A DNA stretch of 42,092 nt from contig CAYXBC010000023.1 of assembly GCA_964463255.1 (NCBI GenBank), forward strand, positions 1-42,092, written 5' to 3'. Both the position numbers and the translations under genes were made by a program. This stretch comes from CAJBLF01 sp964463255. GTDB lineage: Bacteria; Patescibacteriota; Gracilibacteria; Absconditabacterales; Absconditicoccaceae. Position 1 is the stretch's first letter, and each line of letters starts with the position of its first letter. Below the pieces are notes generated by a model that saw only the letters and a list, made by a program, of their open reading frames with translations, was not told where the DNA came from and ran no database searches. Shown here piece by piece: positions 29,214-38,999 of the stretch.

Positions 29214-30329
29214 ATGATACCCATGGATCATCAACTATTCTCATTCAAACAGAAATCACAAGATTTCATAGTGACGGAAGAATTACCATTTGCTCTCAAA
29301 GGAGAGGGGGAAGTATTCTTCGTGTTTTTCGAAAAAAGAAATCTAAATACTATGGATGTAGTGAATCATCTCTGCACTTCATTCGATATTTCCAGACTAA
29401 CGCTTGGAATAGCATGATTAAAGGACAAGAAAGCGATAACCAGACAGCGAATATGTATTTACAAAAGTGCATTGAAGAAAATCTGATGAGAGAGAGCATT
29501 TTTGGAAAGCATAGAAGAAGTGGTAAAAGTACTCAAAACATGATGGCATACACAGCCGATAGGTATGAGTACACCCATAAAGAATGGTTTTTATATAAGA
29601 CTAAGAGCCAATAAAAAACTTAGCAGGGAAGAAAGGGACATCTCCAGTAGAAAGATTGAAAGCATCTTCAAAAAATGATTTCCTAACCTATTTTGAAACC
29701 AGAGATTCTGAATAAGCGGGATAAATCCCAAACAAGGAAGTGATATCTTGCAATGAAGGTCACACATAAGAGACAAAAAAGAGATAGTCTTCAAGATACA
29801 GGCATATGCAAGCAAAATATTCAATGAATATCTCCAATCTAGATCAAAAAAATGACTACAAATCCTAGACGGAGATATAGTGCTGCATAGAGAGAAAAAT
29901 GGAGAAAATGGATTTGGTATATACCAAGCGAAAACAAATACCATCAAAATATTTGATGATAGCAAAAAAAATGATCAATTTTTCCGTTATCCGAATGCGA
30001 CAAAAAACGAATTACCATTCGATCGTGAGACCATGACCATAACATGACCAGTCATCTGATATAACATCCTATTGGCTCCAAAAGAAAGTGAAGCATGACA
30101 CAAAGAACAAGGTTTATTGCAAAAAAATGGAATCACAGAAAAAACCATAAAATTATGCAAACAATATAAGATATTCTGAATCAGAAGACCACTTCGGGTA
30201 TTCCCATTACATATGAGCGAAACTTTCCAACAAGACGATATTTTACTGAATTTTACCTTACCATCATGATCTTATGCCTCTATCATCATAGATGAACTAG
30301 GCAAAACCGTATGAATAGACGTATCCTAA
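29214..30329 (+). CDS. truD: tRNA pseudouridine(13) synthase TruD-family
   Basis: 371 aa. Converts uridine to pseudouridine, U13 of tRNA in the family's best-known members. GIAGLKDKKAITRQRICI contains the catalytic Asp in the (G/N)xKD(R/K) loop. NLFGNQRFGISGINPKQG contains the FGxQRFG motif; both of its Gly residues and the first Gly of LGIAGLKD are TGA codons. The C-terminus PLHMSETFQQDDILLNFTLP plus GSYASIIIDEL matches the family's final block. The inserted TRUD domain lies at about 200-290. ATG 29214 or ATG 29223 can serve as start. In the standard code this gene would be cut by more than ten TGAs. Confidence 0.92.
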
Positions 30330-30412
30330 TGATAATCTTTAGAAAGAAAATTGCTTTGAAAATCGGGGTGAAAAAGATAGTATAAGAGATACCTAAAAAC
30401 AAAAACCTACAT

Positions 30413-30883
30413 ATGACCAAAAAATTTGTAAAAGCAATTAAGACAAGAGATTTCTGGGTAGAATACATAAGCCTATATGTATCGATAATAATAGCTACCT
30501 TGATAGTCCAGATGGCACTATTGAAAATGGAAATTAGTATCATAATTTTCTGTCTCATAAAGTCATTATTAGTAACAGTCCCGAATATCATAGCTATTAT
30601 GTATGGCAGGCGGATCACTATAGTGATAAATCATTGGTTCATGGAAGTAATAGTGTATGTCCTGTGTAGCATACCGTATATGGAAATCACCTTGATTTAC
30701 CTCTATAAGCAAGATATCAAGCTGACGTGGAATATGATCACAGATTATGCTACGGTATATTTTGTGATGGGATTTTTTATCAAATGGTATCTTGGTTTAT
30801 CAAAAAGACTGATAAATAAGATATTCGATGGGGAGTTGTTTTGACTCTCCATTTTTTTAATAAAAAAATCAACGGTTCAGTAG
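30413..30883 (+). CDS. Multi-helix membrane protein, unknown
   Basis: 156 aa, with hydrophobic segments ISLYVSIIIATLIVQMAL, IIIFCLIKSLLVTVPNIIAI, EVIVYVLCSIPYMEITLIYL and YATVYFVMGFFIKWYLGL. I recognise no family. The frame ends at TGA 30842 under the standard code. With UGA = Gly it continues 12 codons to TAG 30881, adding GLSIFLIKKSTVQ. The extension overlaps a terminator-like stem (GGAGT/ACTCTCC region) and T-run, so the 3' end deserves attention. Confidence 0.65.
30828..30858 (+). terminator. Terminator-like hairpin overlapping a coding end
   Basis: ATGGGGAGT and ACTCTCCAT pair imperfectly around TGTTTTG and are followed by seven T. It lies inside the UGA-read-through 3' end of the 30413 gene. 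Confidence 0.5.
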
Positions 30884-30934
30884 AGGAGAGGAATCATTTT
30901 TGACTTTTCCAACGGTTCTGATTATACTTATCAC

Positions 30935-31840
30935 ATGATTAATAAGAAGAATCAGAAAAATGAGCAGAAAGATGAAATAATGTCTGATAAAGGACAAGGT
31001 TTTGGTGAACAAAAGAAAAAAGAAATATTTGAAAATCTGAACGACAGAAAAGATAATTTGGCTGCTTTCGATGAGGAGCTCATAAAGGACTATCTGATGG
31101 TATGTAACAAAACATATGAAAAATTAGCAAGGATGTGAGATACCCCACAACTGCAAGAATGCAAAAAGAATGCTAAACAATATATAGAAAGTATTTTAGA
31201 CGCAGACATTGATATAGACAACAATGAAATCAGCAGAATAAGACAGTTGAGTAAATGAGAAAGATTTTTATTCTGATCAAAATTCTGAAAACATTTCAAG
31301 ATGGAATTATGAGAATTCAAGGATATCAATCGAATCAATAAAAAGGAATTAGAAACAGTTACGAATATAAACAACATCAAAAAATGAGATCGATTCATGA
31401 GATTACATAGAGATATAGGAGTAGATCTGTCGGAGATGACGGAAATACTATACAAGATGAAAGTATTTCTAGATACCTATAAACCCAAAGAGAAAATCAG
31501 ATATTGTATTGCATTAGGTCGGCTCCAAAATAGTGAATTCATAGAGTATTTCAGAAAACGATTACAAGAGAATCAAAAAGACAAGACATCAAACATCATA
31601 AAAGTATATGATGAGACGAGAAATTATTTAGCGAAGCAATGAAGACTGGCAAATACACCTATAGAATGAGACTATAATGAGTTCAAAGAGCAATATATTA
31701 TCAAAGACAAAGATCCGAAACAACCAAGTTCATTGAATCAAGCATTAGCTGCCTATGAAAAAGAAGGGAAAAGGATGAAAGAAGGCTGCATGATTATAGA
31801 TTTAGATAAGGTACAGAAAATGATGCTATACAATAGATAA
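30935..31840 (+). CDS. Hypothetical helical protein, 301 aa
   Basis: Soluble, highly charged protein with no membrane helix. It has an N-terminal Lys/Asn/Glu-rich stretch and segments LRQ-, RLHRDIGVDLSEMTEILYKM and YCIALGRLQNSEFIEYFRKR. TGA occurs in several places, for example KGERFLFGSKFGKHF, all read as Gly. TAA at 31838. I recognise no family. The following 31841-31995 stretch holds no gene that I can support. Confidence 0.7.
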
Positions 31841-31995
31841 CAGATGATCATTTATTGATTTAGAAAAATTATAACAGGGTAGAGGACTACATTTTGAATA
31901 GCTTTGATAGAAAACCATACTATTACAAGAATATAAATGAAACTATGGACATATACGATGCGGCACACAACGGGGATTGTTTAAAACAAACAGAG

Positions 31996-32027
31996 TAGAG
32001 GAGCAATCCTCTATTATTTTTTATTTT
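31996..32027 (+). terminator. Rho-independent terminator
   Basis: TAGAGGA / TCCTCTA stem with a 4-nt loop followed by a T-rich tract. A closely related hairpin recurs at 33141 beyond the HNH gene. Confidence 0.75.
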
Positions 32028-32028
32028 C

Positions 32029-32056
32029 TTGATATAACAACATATAATGTTATAAT
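32029..32056 (+). promoter_or_regulatory. Sigma70-type promoter for the HNH gene
   Basis: TTGATA (32029-32034), a 16-bp spacer and TATAAT (32051-32056), 29 bp before the start codon. A second TATAAT lies at 32043. Confidence 0.65.
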
Positions 32057-32085
32057 CCAATTATCTTTTATTTCCCCTAAGAGTT

Positions 32086-32682
32086 ATGTATCTAGACAAT
32101 CCGGAACTCCAGAAACAGATGGCTGAAGCTACCAAACAGAAACGGGAAAAGCTAGTTTTTGGTGATACACCATACAAATGTATAAAATGCTGAAAACTTA
32201 AAGATCCAAAAGATTTTGTCGTTCAACGATTAGACAATTATCGAGTTGGAAAATATCGTTATCTCTATGAATGTAAAGAATGCAAAAAAAATAGGATTTA
32301 CAAAAAAAGAGATAAAGATAGAGAAACCATAGATTGAGCTATAAATATCATCATAAAGCAACTACAACAATGAGCAAAAAACAGAAAGATAGATTTTAAT
32401 ATATCAGTCGACGATTTGTTAGCTCTACGGGAAAAACAAGGTGGTAAATGTTATTATACATGATATGATATGGAATATTGATGTATATATTACAAAGAAG
32501 GAAAAGAAGCCGACAAAGCAAAATGGCAGTTATCATGTGATAGATTGGATAATAATAGGGGATATGAAAAAGAAAATATTGTCCTCTGTTGTACTATAGC
32601 CAATAAAATGAAGAATATACTTTCTCAAAATGAATTTTATCAGATCTGTAAGGATATAGTCGACCGCCAAAAGAACAAGTAA
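32086..32682 (+). CDS. HNH endonuclease with N-terminal zinc finger
   Basis: 198 aa. Probably a stand-alone phage/mobile-type HNH nuclease. An N-terminal zinc-binding knuckle pair (YKCIKCGKLKDPKDF, then YECKECKKNRIYKK) resembles zinc fingers in phage HNH proteins. The nuclease core is GGKCYYTGYDM, followed by WQLSCDRLDNNRGYEKENIV and LCCTIANKMKN, matching the SxDRIDN-x-GYxxxNxxxCCxxxNxxK pattern. In that core D/N and the two Cys are kept, but the first catalytic His of HNH is R/D in this subgroup. It has its own promoter and lies between two related hairpins, with 150-535 bp of non-coding DNA on each side. Confidence 0.85.
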
Positions 32683-33217
32683 AACGAGGTTCTTTTGGAT
32701 GCGAGAGTTATACTTACCGTCTGCGGAAACTTAAATTATGAATGAAGTGAAAGAATTTGAGACCTGCCTGCGGTAGGCAGGTTTCCAAAGCGGTTTAGTA
32801 CATTAACACAAAGCACAATTAGTCTAACCATAACCTTGCAGAAAATACAATTGCAATGATACACAATATATCTTGTGCAAAGTTCGTTGTGTGATAATGC
32901 AGGTAGTATAAGCATTTTAAATATAATTATTAAAACAAATATACTGTGGTATAAAAAATTTAATATGCATCTATAGAGACAGCAAACACACAACTAACAA
33001 AAAACACCCCAAAAAGACAAAAATCAAGAAAATACATGTTTTTGACGAAATTTTAAGCCATATTTTTAGATCTAAGTGGTACTTAGTGCCACAGAGTAGC
33101 AAAAAACACCAGTTTTAAACCAGTGTTTTCTATATTTTAGTGGAGGAGTACTCCTCTATTCTAAAAAACTTTTTTTGACTTTCAATTTTTCCATATTTCA
33201 ACTTTTCAATGTTTCAA
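32683..33217. other. Long non-coding stretch with several hairpins
   Basis: No supported gene. Contains a GC-rich stem ACCTGCCT / AGGCAGGT (32762-32782), GTGGTA / TGCCAC (33076-33092), a stem AAAACAC / GTGTTTT (33103-33129) and TGGAGGAG / CTCCTCTA (33141-33158) with a T-run after it. The latter two could terminate the HNH transcript and the convergent nucleotidyltransferase transcript. The 32762 stem resembles dispersed palindromes. The minus-strand open frame here looks like a shadow. Confidence 0.55.
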
Positions 33218-34045
33218 TTAACGTTTATTATTTTCATATTCTTGAATCTGTTTTTTTACTATTTCTTCATCATCATGATTAGTAACCCCAAACCATTGAT
33301 CAGGAGTTGGATATAATTTTATTTTGACTCACTCGTTTTTTATCAGATTTGATAGCTCCAAAGGAAGATAACACTCTATTTTCCTATCTCAAGGATGGTC
33401 TTTTTTGAATTTTGATAATACCTCATCGAGGAAATGTAAGATATCAAGGGTTAATCCAAACATATTCATACTACACAAATCATCTTTTTTCAATCAGATT
33501 TCTGATAATTTATTTTTTTCTATTCACAAACATTCTTTAATATCCTGGATATACCCTCCCCCATCTACGGTAAAAATTCATCTATTAGTAGATCAAACCT
33601 CAGGGATCACATTTTCAAGAACATATCCAAGAGAAACAGATTCGTCCGAATGCTGTAAATGATCAAACAATAATTTAAATGAATGAGCTCAATAGATATC
33701 ATCACCATTACAGACGACAAAAGATCAATCTATAAGTTGTTTTGCGCTACAGAGAGCATCTACTGTTCATCGTGGTCTATCTCTCACAGCATCATCAAAT
33801 TGCTGTATGGCGTATTCCACGGGAATTCATTGATAGCTATCTCCAAACATTTCTTTGAACGGTAGTTCCGTCATTTTACCGACGATAAATATTATCTTAG
33901 AGAATCCTGCGGGCAAAGCTTGATAAAGAGAATATTCGATAAGCGTTGAATCATTGGGTCAGACCTTTGCAAATTGTTTTACCTTTCCACCGAAACGAGA
34001 CGACATTCAAGCAACCATATACACCAACGAGATTCCTTTTTCCAT
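33218..34045 (-). CDS. Sugar-phosphate nucleotidyltransferase-like protein
   Basis: 275 aa. NTP-transferase fold, probably making NDP-sugars for surface polysaccharide. The N-terminal SLVYMVAGMSSRFGGKVKQF is the nucleotide-binding GxxxRxGxxKxF-type loop, with its Gly as TGA. FVVCNGDDIYGAHSF (GD metal site) and PVEYAIQQFDDAV follow, then PRGTVDALCSAKQL. The C-terminus contains FGVTNHDDEE, the usual substrate-site aspartate region. Start ATG 34045, TAA 33218. No other sugar gene is adjacent, so the sugar is unknown. Confidence 0.82.
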
Positions 34046-34158
34046 AGAGAGACAATAAACAATAAAAATACACTTCTTATAGAAACCTTATAAGATATTA
34101 TCGGGATAATTTCAAGTCTTTCAGAAAAATTACTCAGTTTAACTTATACTAATTGATA

Positions 34159-34186
34159 TTGATTTTTATCGAAAAATGGGTATAAG
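34159..34186 (+). promoter_or_regulatory. Promoter for the 34233 gene
   Basis: TTGATT, 16 bp, TATAAG. The 187-bp region between the divergent nucleotidyltransferase and this gene is AT-rich. Confidence 0.45.
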
Positions 34187-34232
34187 TCTAGTCTCAAAAA
34201 TCAAATGATTAATCATCAAAAAACAATCAAAA

Positions 34233-34550
34233 ATGCCAGACACTAATGTAGCAATCGAGCCTATTTCAGGCTACTTCGTTGTGCTAGACGAAGAAGAAAA
34301 AAAACAATTTTCTCAGACCATGAGAATGGATGTAGGTCGTGGTGGAATATTCTACCAGAAAGATGATCTTATCTCTTTACTTGGAGCCAATAAGGCACTC
34401 AAAGGAAAAAAGATGCACATCATCGAAGTGATGGTCCCCCAACAATCAATAATCAATCCAAATTGTAAAAAATTTGGAATCAAATGCGGGCAAGGAATTG
34501 CCATCACAAACATCGAACCTTTCACAGCGCAATGAAAGATTTCGAATTAA
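34233..34550 (+). CDS. Hypothetical protein, 105 aa
   Basis: Small soluble protein with a mostly beta pattern: MPDTNVAIEPISGYFVVLDE, then MHIIEVMVPQQSIINP and FGIKCGQGIAITNIEPF. It ends GKISN after a TGA (34533) read as Gly. A clear promoter and a strong terminator frame it, so it is monocistronic and probably well expressed. I recognise no family. Two Cys (CKKFGIKCGQG) could be a metal or redox site. Confidence 0.7.
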
Positions 34551-34564
34551 CATAATGCGGTATA

Positions 34565-34596
34565 AGAGGGCTTGTGTATCTTGCCCTCTTTTTTTG
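34565..34596 (+). terminator. Rho-independent terminator after the 34233 gene
   Basis: AGAGGGC / GCCCTCT stem with an 11-nt loop, and a run of T. Confidence 0.85.
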
Positions 34597-34622
34597 TTAT
34601 TTGAGATCACCTTATTTTTTTT

Positions 34623-34757
34623 AAAAAAAACTACCTGATACATAATCAGGTAGCCGTCTGTTAAGAGACGGCCGTGCCTATTATCTATTAGGCGTACAGA
34701 ATAAGTAAACTCATCTACTCATTTTGTATGCCAAATAAATTCAAAAGCCGTCTCTAA
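34623..34757. ncRNA. Intergenic structured element with competing hairpins (candidate RNA, strand uncertain)
   Basis: Three stems in a row: CTACCTGAT/ATCAGGTAG (34631-34653), GCCGTCT/AGACGGC (34653-34672) and GCCTA/TAGGC (34676-34693). A second copy, GCCGTCTCT (34747-34755), can pair with AGAGACGGC (34664-34672) and would compete with the middle stem. On the minus strand the first stem is followed by TTTTTTTT, so it would act as a terminator for a minus-strand RNA ending at 34623. I do not recognise tmRNA, RNase P, SRP or 6S motifs. Confidence 0.4.
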
Positions 34758-34831
34758 TGGAATGCAAGCCGTTCGCTTTGGTAAGGTACTGATACTTGCG
34801 GACAAATCCTTAGAATACTAAGAGATTTGAA

Positions 34832-35017
34832 ATGATTGCATTGATGGTAATAACAGGTCCAAGTGACATAACTCATTTTTGTTTAGTGGTGTTTTTTTGT
34901 TTACGTCTAGAATATAAGAGAGCAACACAAGAAAACAAACAGATAGTACGATTATCCTCTATCCATTCGTTAGCACAAGATGTAAAAGAAAACACTAAGT
35001 ATATTGTCAAAAACTAA
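34832..35017 (+). CDS. Possible small membrane protein (doubtful)
   Basis: 61 codons with a hydrophobic stretch (ITHFCLVVFFCLRL) and a charged tail with helix-forming pattern (EYKRATQENKQIVRLSSIHS). There is no TGA codon, no clear Shine-Dalgarno and no homology that I recognise. It lies in an otherwise non-coding 550-bp region. The element could equally be non-coding. Confidence 0.25.
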   Translation: MIALMVITGPSDITHFCLVVFFCLRLEYKRATQENKQIVRLSSIHSLAQDVKENTKYIVKN

Positions 35018-35039
35018 TAATTATTATATTATAATATAC

Positions 35040-35068
35040 AAAAAAAGGCCAAGACATAAGTCTTGACC
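35040..35068 (-). terminator. Rho-independent terminator after lemA
   Basis: On the minus strand GGTCAAGAC / GTCTTGGCC (one G-T pair), a 4-nt loop and a T-run, 28 bp beyond the lemA stop. Confidence 0.8.
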
Positions 35069-35095
35069 TAATATATTAAGATTTTTCTTAGGATT

Positions 35096-35722
35096 TTATT
35101 CTGTTGCTTCTGTAGGAATAGTATCTGCGGTAGCTGGAGAAGTAGCTCAGAAATCTACCGTAGGAGCAACGTCAGCTCACACATTGGCTTCAAATTGTTC
35201 AGCCTTCTCGAAATTAAACAATGAAGCGACGATATTTGCAGGAAATCTGCGGATATATACATTCAAAGTATTGACTGCATCATTGAAATTCTTTCTTTCC
35301 ACAGTAATCCTATTTTCTGTACCTTCAAGCTGCGTCATCAAGTCACGGAATGCTTGGATAGATTGGAGCGTAGGATAACTTTCGACAACCGCCAACAATT
35401 TAGAAAGTGAAGATGTTACCTCTCCTTGAGCTTGTTGGAATGCAGCGAGTGATTTAGCATCCTTGATATCGACAGTGATTTTGGTTGCGTTTGCTCTAGC
35501 ATTTACTACAGCGATCAAAACACCGCTCTCTTGTGCAGCTGCACCTTTGACAGTATTAACGAGATTCGGGATAAGATCCAATCTTCTCTGGTAAACATTT
35601 TCTACTTGAGACCATGCAGTTTTGACTGCCTCGTCATATTGTACTAGAGTATTATATTTGCCGACGGAGAAAAGAATGACGACAACAATAATAGCTAAGA
35701 TAATAAGCCATGTCTTTTTCAT
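35096..35722 (-). CDS. lemA: LemA family membrane protein
   Basis: 208 aa. An N-terminal transmembrane helix (WLIILAIIVVVILFSVGKYN) is followed by the LemA helical domain: NTLVQYDEAVKTAWSQVENV, YQRRLDLIPNLVNTVKG, FQQAQGEVTSSLSKLLAVVE, SYPTL, LEGTENRITVERKNFNDAV and NTLNVYIRRFPANIVA. The conserved order (W-x-Q(V)xNxxxRRxDLIPNL, ESYPxL, ENRIxxxRxxYN) is complete. The C-terminal tail (ANVGADVAPTVDFGATSPAT) is longer than usual and Pro/Ala/Thr-rich. The role is uncertain; LemA genes often neighbour TPM-domain genes, as here. Confidence 0.93.
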
Positions 35723-35734
35723 GAAACAGATTTT

Positions 35735-36370
35735 TTATAAGGTAAAATTATTGATTTTAGTACACACTTCAGAAAGATAGTGATGTACATCATGGATAAG
35801 CGAAGGTATCTTACGATCCTCTACCCTATCATCCAAAAGATAATAAAAACTCTGACTATTACAAGACCAAGCATCATCGAAGAGAGAAATTAATTCTTTG
35901 ATATCAGAAGGCAACTGCATCTCAGGATATTTCAATAACATTGCTCATTCCCATATGACTTGCATTCATGGCAAGATATATGTAAGAAAATCCCTTCCAT
36001 GACGCTGAGAAAGATATTCCTCTCTCAACTGAATGCGTTTATTGCGAATTTCCAGTTCAAGAGCGGATCTAAGGTCAGAAAAGTTAATAGATATAGACAA
36101 CAGTATATCATTTCCATAGAATAATGATGAATGATTTTTAATATCCAATAGTTTCAGACAAAAGACATCATGACCTTCAGAAATGTCATCTTGTGTCAAT
36201 ATAATAAATTTCTCATGAACCAAGAGATGTCTTATAGCATCAAAGGAAACAAAATTGACATCATTGACAATCAAGACTGGTATTTCATGAATTCCTTTTT
36301 GATAGAGATAGATAGAGAGTAATCAATCTTTCAATACATCGAGAATACGTTGAAGTTTTTTGATAGTCAT
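35735..36370 (-). CDS. Hypothetical protein between TPM and lemA
   Basis: 211 aa, one frame from ATG 36370 to TAA 35735 when TGA is Gly; the standard code would split it in two. No membrane helix or signal peptide. Segments: KKLQRILDVLKDGLLSIYLY, VNDVNFVSFDAIRHLLVHEK, LELEIRNKRIQLREEYLSQR. Ends KIPSLIHDVHHYLSEVCTKI. It lies between the TPM-domain gene (51 bp upstream) and lemA (12 bp downstream) and probably acts in the same process. I recognise no family. Confidence 0.72.
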
Positions 36371-36421
36371 AAAGAGCAAGTAAAAGGATAAACAAAAGAT
36401 AGAAAATAATAGGAAGATAAA

Positions 36422-37318
36422 TTATCGGCTTCAAGAGGATCAACCACCTCCGAAACTACCGCCACCAAATCATCAGAAACTTGAACCTCATCAGAAACCA
36501 GAACCTCAACCAAACCATAGAGGTCATCAGCCAATACCCGTTTTACCATATAATCACATCAAAATACCAAATAACAAAATGACGTATGATACAACTAGCG
36601 AAATAACGAAACTAGCGATAATCCAAGTGACGAAGAAAGAAAGGATAATGCCTACTCCAGCATAAATGAATCGCCCATATTTTCTCATTTTTCTTCATTT
36701 TCCTGTGAGAGAAGGAATAGTAATCCGACGACCAAAAGCCGATATGAGGAAAACAAATAGGAAAAAAATATATATCATAGATTTATCAGAAAAAGAAGTA
36801 TTAGATGTTTTTGAGGTTTCTTGGGAATAAGCTTGCAATAGAGCCGGATCTTGTTTTATATATCATAAGACATCATCAAGCATTTGCAGGATACCTTGAT
36901 AATAATCACCTTGTTTAAAGTTTGGAGGAAAGCGAGCTTCGCCTATCCTCTTGGTAGTAAGATCAGGAAGTATTCCCTCTAATCCATATCCTACCTGGAT
37001 AGACCACTTTTTATCATCAACCGCTATCAAAAGCATCAACCCATTATTCTGACCTTTTTTTCCTACTCACCATTGATTCCCCACATCTACCGCCGCAAGA
37101 TTGATATCATCATCGACAGTTGGAACTACCAATATAGCTATTTCGATACTCGTAGCTTGTTCTATCTCTTGGATTTTAGCATTCAGATCAGCTTTTTGTG
37201 TTTCGGAAAAGACTCCGACTTTATCAGTAATATATCATTCATAGTTTGGGATAGTAAATCCATAAACTACTCAAAGCAAAGATATGAATAGTAGACTTTT
37301 CGCAATAGATTTTAACAT
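36422..37318 (-). CDS. TPM-domain membrane protein with Gly-rich tail
   Basis: 298 aa. Signal peptide (MLKSIAKSLLFISLLGVVYG), then an extracytoplasmic TPM domain: YITDKVGVFSETQKADLNAK, SIEIAILVVPTV, WGVGKKGQNNGLMLLIAVDD and KKWSIQVGYGLEGILPD. A linker and two hydrophobic helices (SMIYIFFLFVFLISAFGRR; GRFIYAGVGIILSFFVTWII) follow. The tail GGPLWFGGGSGFGGGSSFGG continues similarly to the end. This is the YgcG-like architecture seen near lemA. At least nine of the tail glycines are TGA, which would be stops in the standard code. Role unknown (TPM proteins have been linked to photosystem repair and to phosphatase activity). Confidence 0.88.
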
Positions 37319-37349
37319 ACAATGAGTACAATATAAAATCCACAAAGAA

Positions 37350-37586
37350 TTATTGTTGTTGTTTATTATCAATTGAGGTATTTTTATCCGGATAACAACA
37401 GACAACAGTATCCAAATATTGGACACCACAAAAATATTCACAAATAGAAGTATTTTTTACTGCACATTTATGGGTATTAGTTTCATCAGCTTGATTCCAA
37501 GGGCATTGCATTTGCCTCCATGAAGTCTGATCTGCCGAAATAAGATCTATATCCATATTTGCACCATCCAGAATTTTGACTTCCAT
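37350..37586 (-). CDS. Cys-rich small protein, 78 aa
   Basis: Seven Cys in 78 residues, in pairs: QCPWNQ, HKCAVKN, ICEYFCGVQYLDTVVCCYPD. No membrane helix or signal peptide is visible. The start is MEVKILDGANMDIDLISADQ. It could bind metal or be a disulfide-rich secreted protein; nothing in the sequence decides. It lies between dnaB (39 bp downstream of dnaB's stop) and the TPM gene on the same strand. No TGA codon. I recognise no family. Confidence 0.7.
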   Translation of the reverse strand: MEVKILDGANMDIDLISADQTSWRQMQCPWNQADETNTHKCAVKNTSICEYFCGVQYLDTVVCCYPDKNTSIDNKQQQ

Positions 37587-37599
37587 TATTCAAAATTCA

Positions 37600-37627
37600 A
37601 AATTTAAAATTCCGCTGAAAGCGGTTT
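37600..37627 (-). terminator. Hairpin at the end of dnaB
   Basis: CCGCT / AGCGG with a 3-nt loop beside the dnaB stop, followed on the minus strand by AATTTTAAATTTTG. Weak terminator. Confidence 0.5.
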
Positions 37628-38987
37628 AGTATGTTCCATCCGATTTGGATTTAATCTCCGTGAATTTCATAATAGTCTTTTCAAAATAGAGCTCTGATTC
37701 GCCGACAGGTCCATTTCTATTTTTTCTCACACAGATATCAGTCAATCCTTTCTTATCAGTATCAGGATCATAGTAATCTTCTCTATGAAGCATAATTACT
37801 CCATCAGCATCTTGTTCAATCGCTCCAGACTCTCTCAAGTCAGACAACTGAGGCTTTTTATCAACTCTTTTCTCTACTTCACGAGAAAGTTGTGACAATG
37901 CCATAATAGGGATTTCAAGTTCTCTCGCAAGTTCTTTGAGACCTCTAGAAATTTCAGAGATTTCCTGGACCCTATTACCAGAATATCATGAATTCGATCA
38001 GCTCATCAACTGGAGATAATCGATAATGACGAGGTCAAGTGTAGTCTTTTCTATCTTCAGTCTTCTGATTTTTGATTTCAATTCTGGAATCGTAGTAGAT
38101 CATTTATCATCTATAAATATATTTGTCTCAGAAAGTAATTCCATAGATTCTCCCATTATGGTAAAATCCTCAGTATCAAGTTGTCCTTTGGCAATTTTTC
38201 CCATAGGGATACCAGAAACCATAGACAATACTCTATCTGCAATTTGCTCAGAACTCATTTCCAAAGAAAACAATGCAACACTTTTTTTCTGATCCACTGC
38301 CATATTTTTCAATATATTCAATGCAAAAGCTGTCTTACCCATACTCGGACGAGCTGCAAGGATAATAAGCTCAGCAGGTTTAAATCAACCAAGCATTTCA
38401 TCCAATCCATGATAGCCAGAAAATACTTTTTTGAGATTTGCTTTTTCTGGATGATCAACAATATCCATATACTCCTCTACTCTTTTATTCAAAATCTCTC
38501 AGATAGAATGAACCTTTTCCGAAACATTACTCTGAGTAAGGTCATAGATTCTCTTCTCGATATCCTGCAAAACAAGAAGAGTATCTTTTTGTTCATAGAC
38601 ATCACCGATAATCTTCTGGGAAGTCTTGAGGATATTCCTGAGTACGGATTTCTCCTTCACAATTTTGACATATTCCGGACATGAAGAAGTACTTAACAAA
38701 TAGCTGGAAAGTTCATAAAGATAATCAGTACCGCCTATAGCGTCAAGGACAGCATCTTTGGTCAGCTGATCAGCCAAAGTAACAACATCTATAGTCTTAC
38801 GGGATGATCGAAGATTTTTGATTCCTTGATAGATATAGAAATGCTCTCTATTATAAAAATCTTCAGGAACAAGTCATAATCCATCATAATAGTACATCAG
38901 TTCATTATCCATCAACACTCATCCGAGCGATCATTTTTCAGCATCGATATTATGCGGAGGTAATTTGATATCTTCGAGACTCACCAT
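37626..38987 (-). CDS. dnaB: Replicative DNA helicase DnaB
   Basis: 453 aa. Hexameric 5'-3' helicase that unwinds the fork. The N-terminal domain starts LPPHNIDAEKGSLGGVLMDN, and both of its TGA codons fall on Gly. Walker A is AARPSMGKTAFALN; LFSLEMSSEQIADRVLS is motif H1a, LVIIDYLQLMSG is Walker B, and REVEKRVDKKPQLSDLRESG plus AIEQDADGVIMLHRE are H3-H4. NRNGPVGESELYFEK is the arginine finger region. Full length for the family. The start is ATG 38987; an in-frame ATG at 38996 is possible. It lies immediately downstream of the HD hydrolase on the same strand. Confidence 0.96.
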
Positions 38988-38999
38988 AGTATACATCTT

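Noticed and set aside
31960..31990. CRISPR-like GTTTAAAAC fragment
   Set aside because: It occurs once; no repeat-spacer array and no cas gene is present.
32736..32993. 85-codon minus-strand open frame beyond the HNH gene
   Set aside because: Cys/Leu/Ile-rich without Shine-Dalgarno or known features; overlaps hairpins.
38181..38684. 167-codon plus-strand open frame
   Set aside because: Lies antisense to dnaB, which has all helicase motifs.
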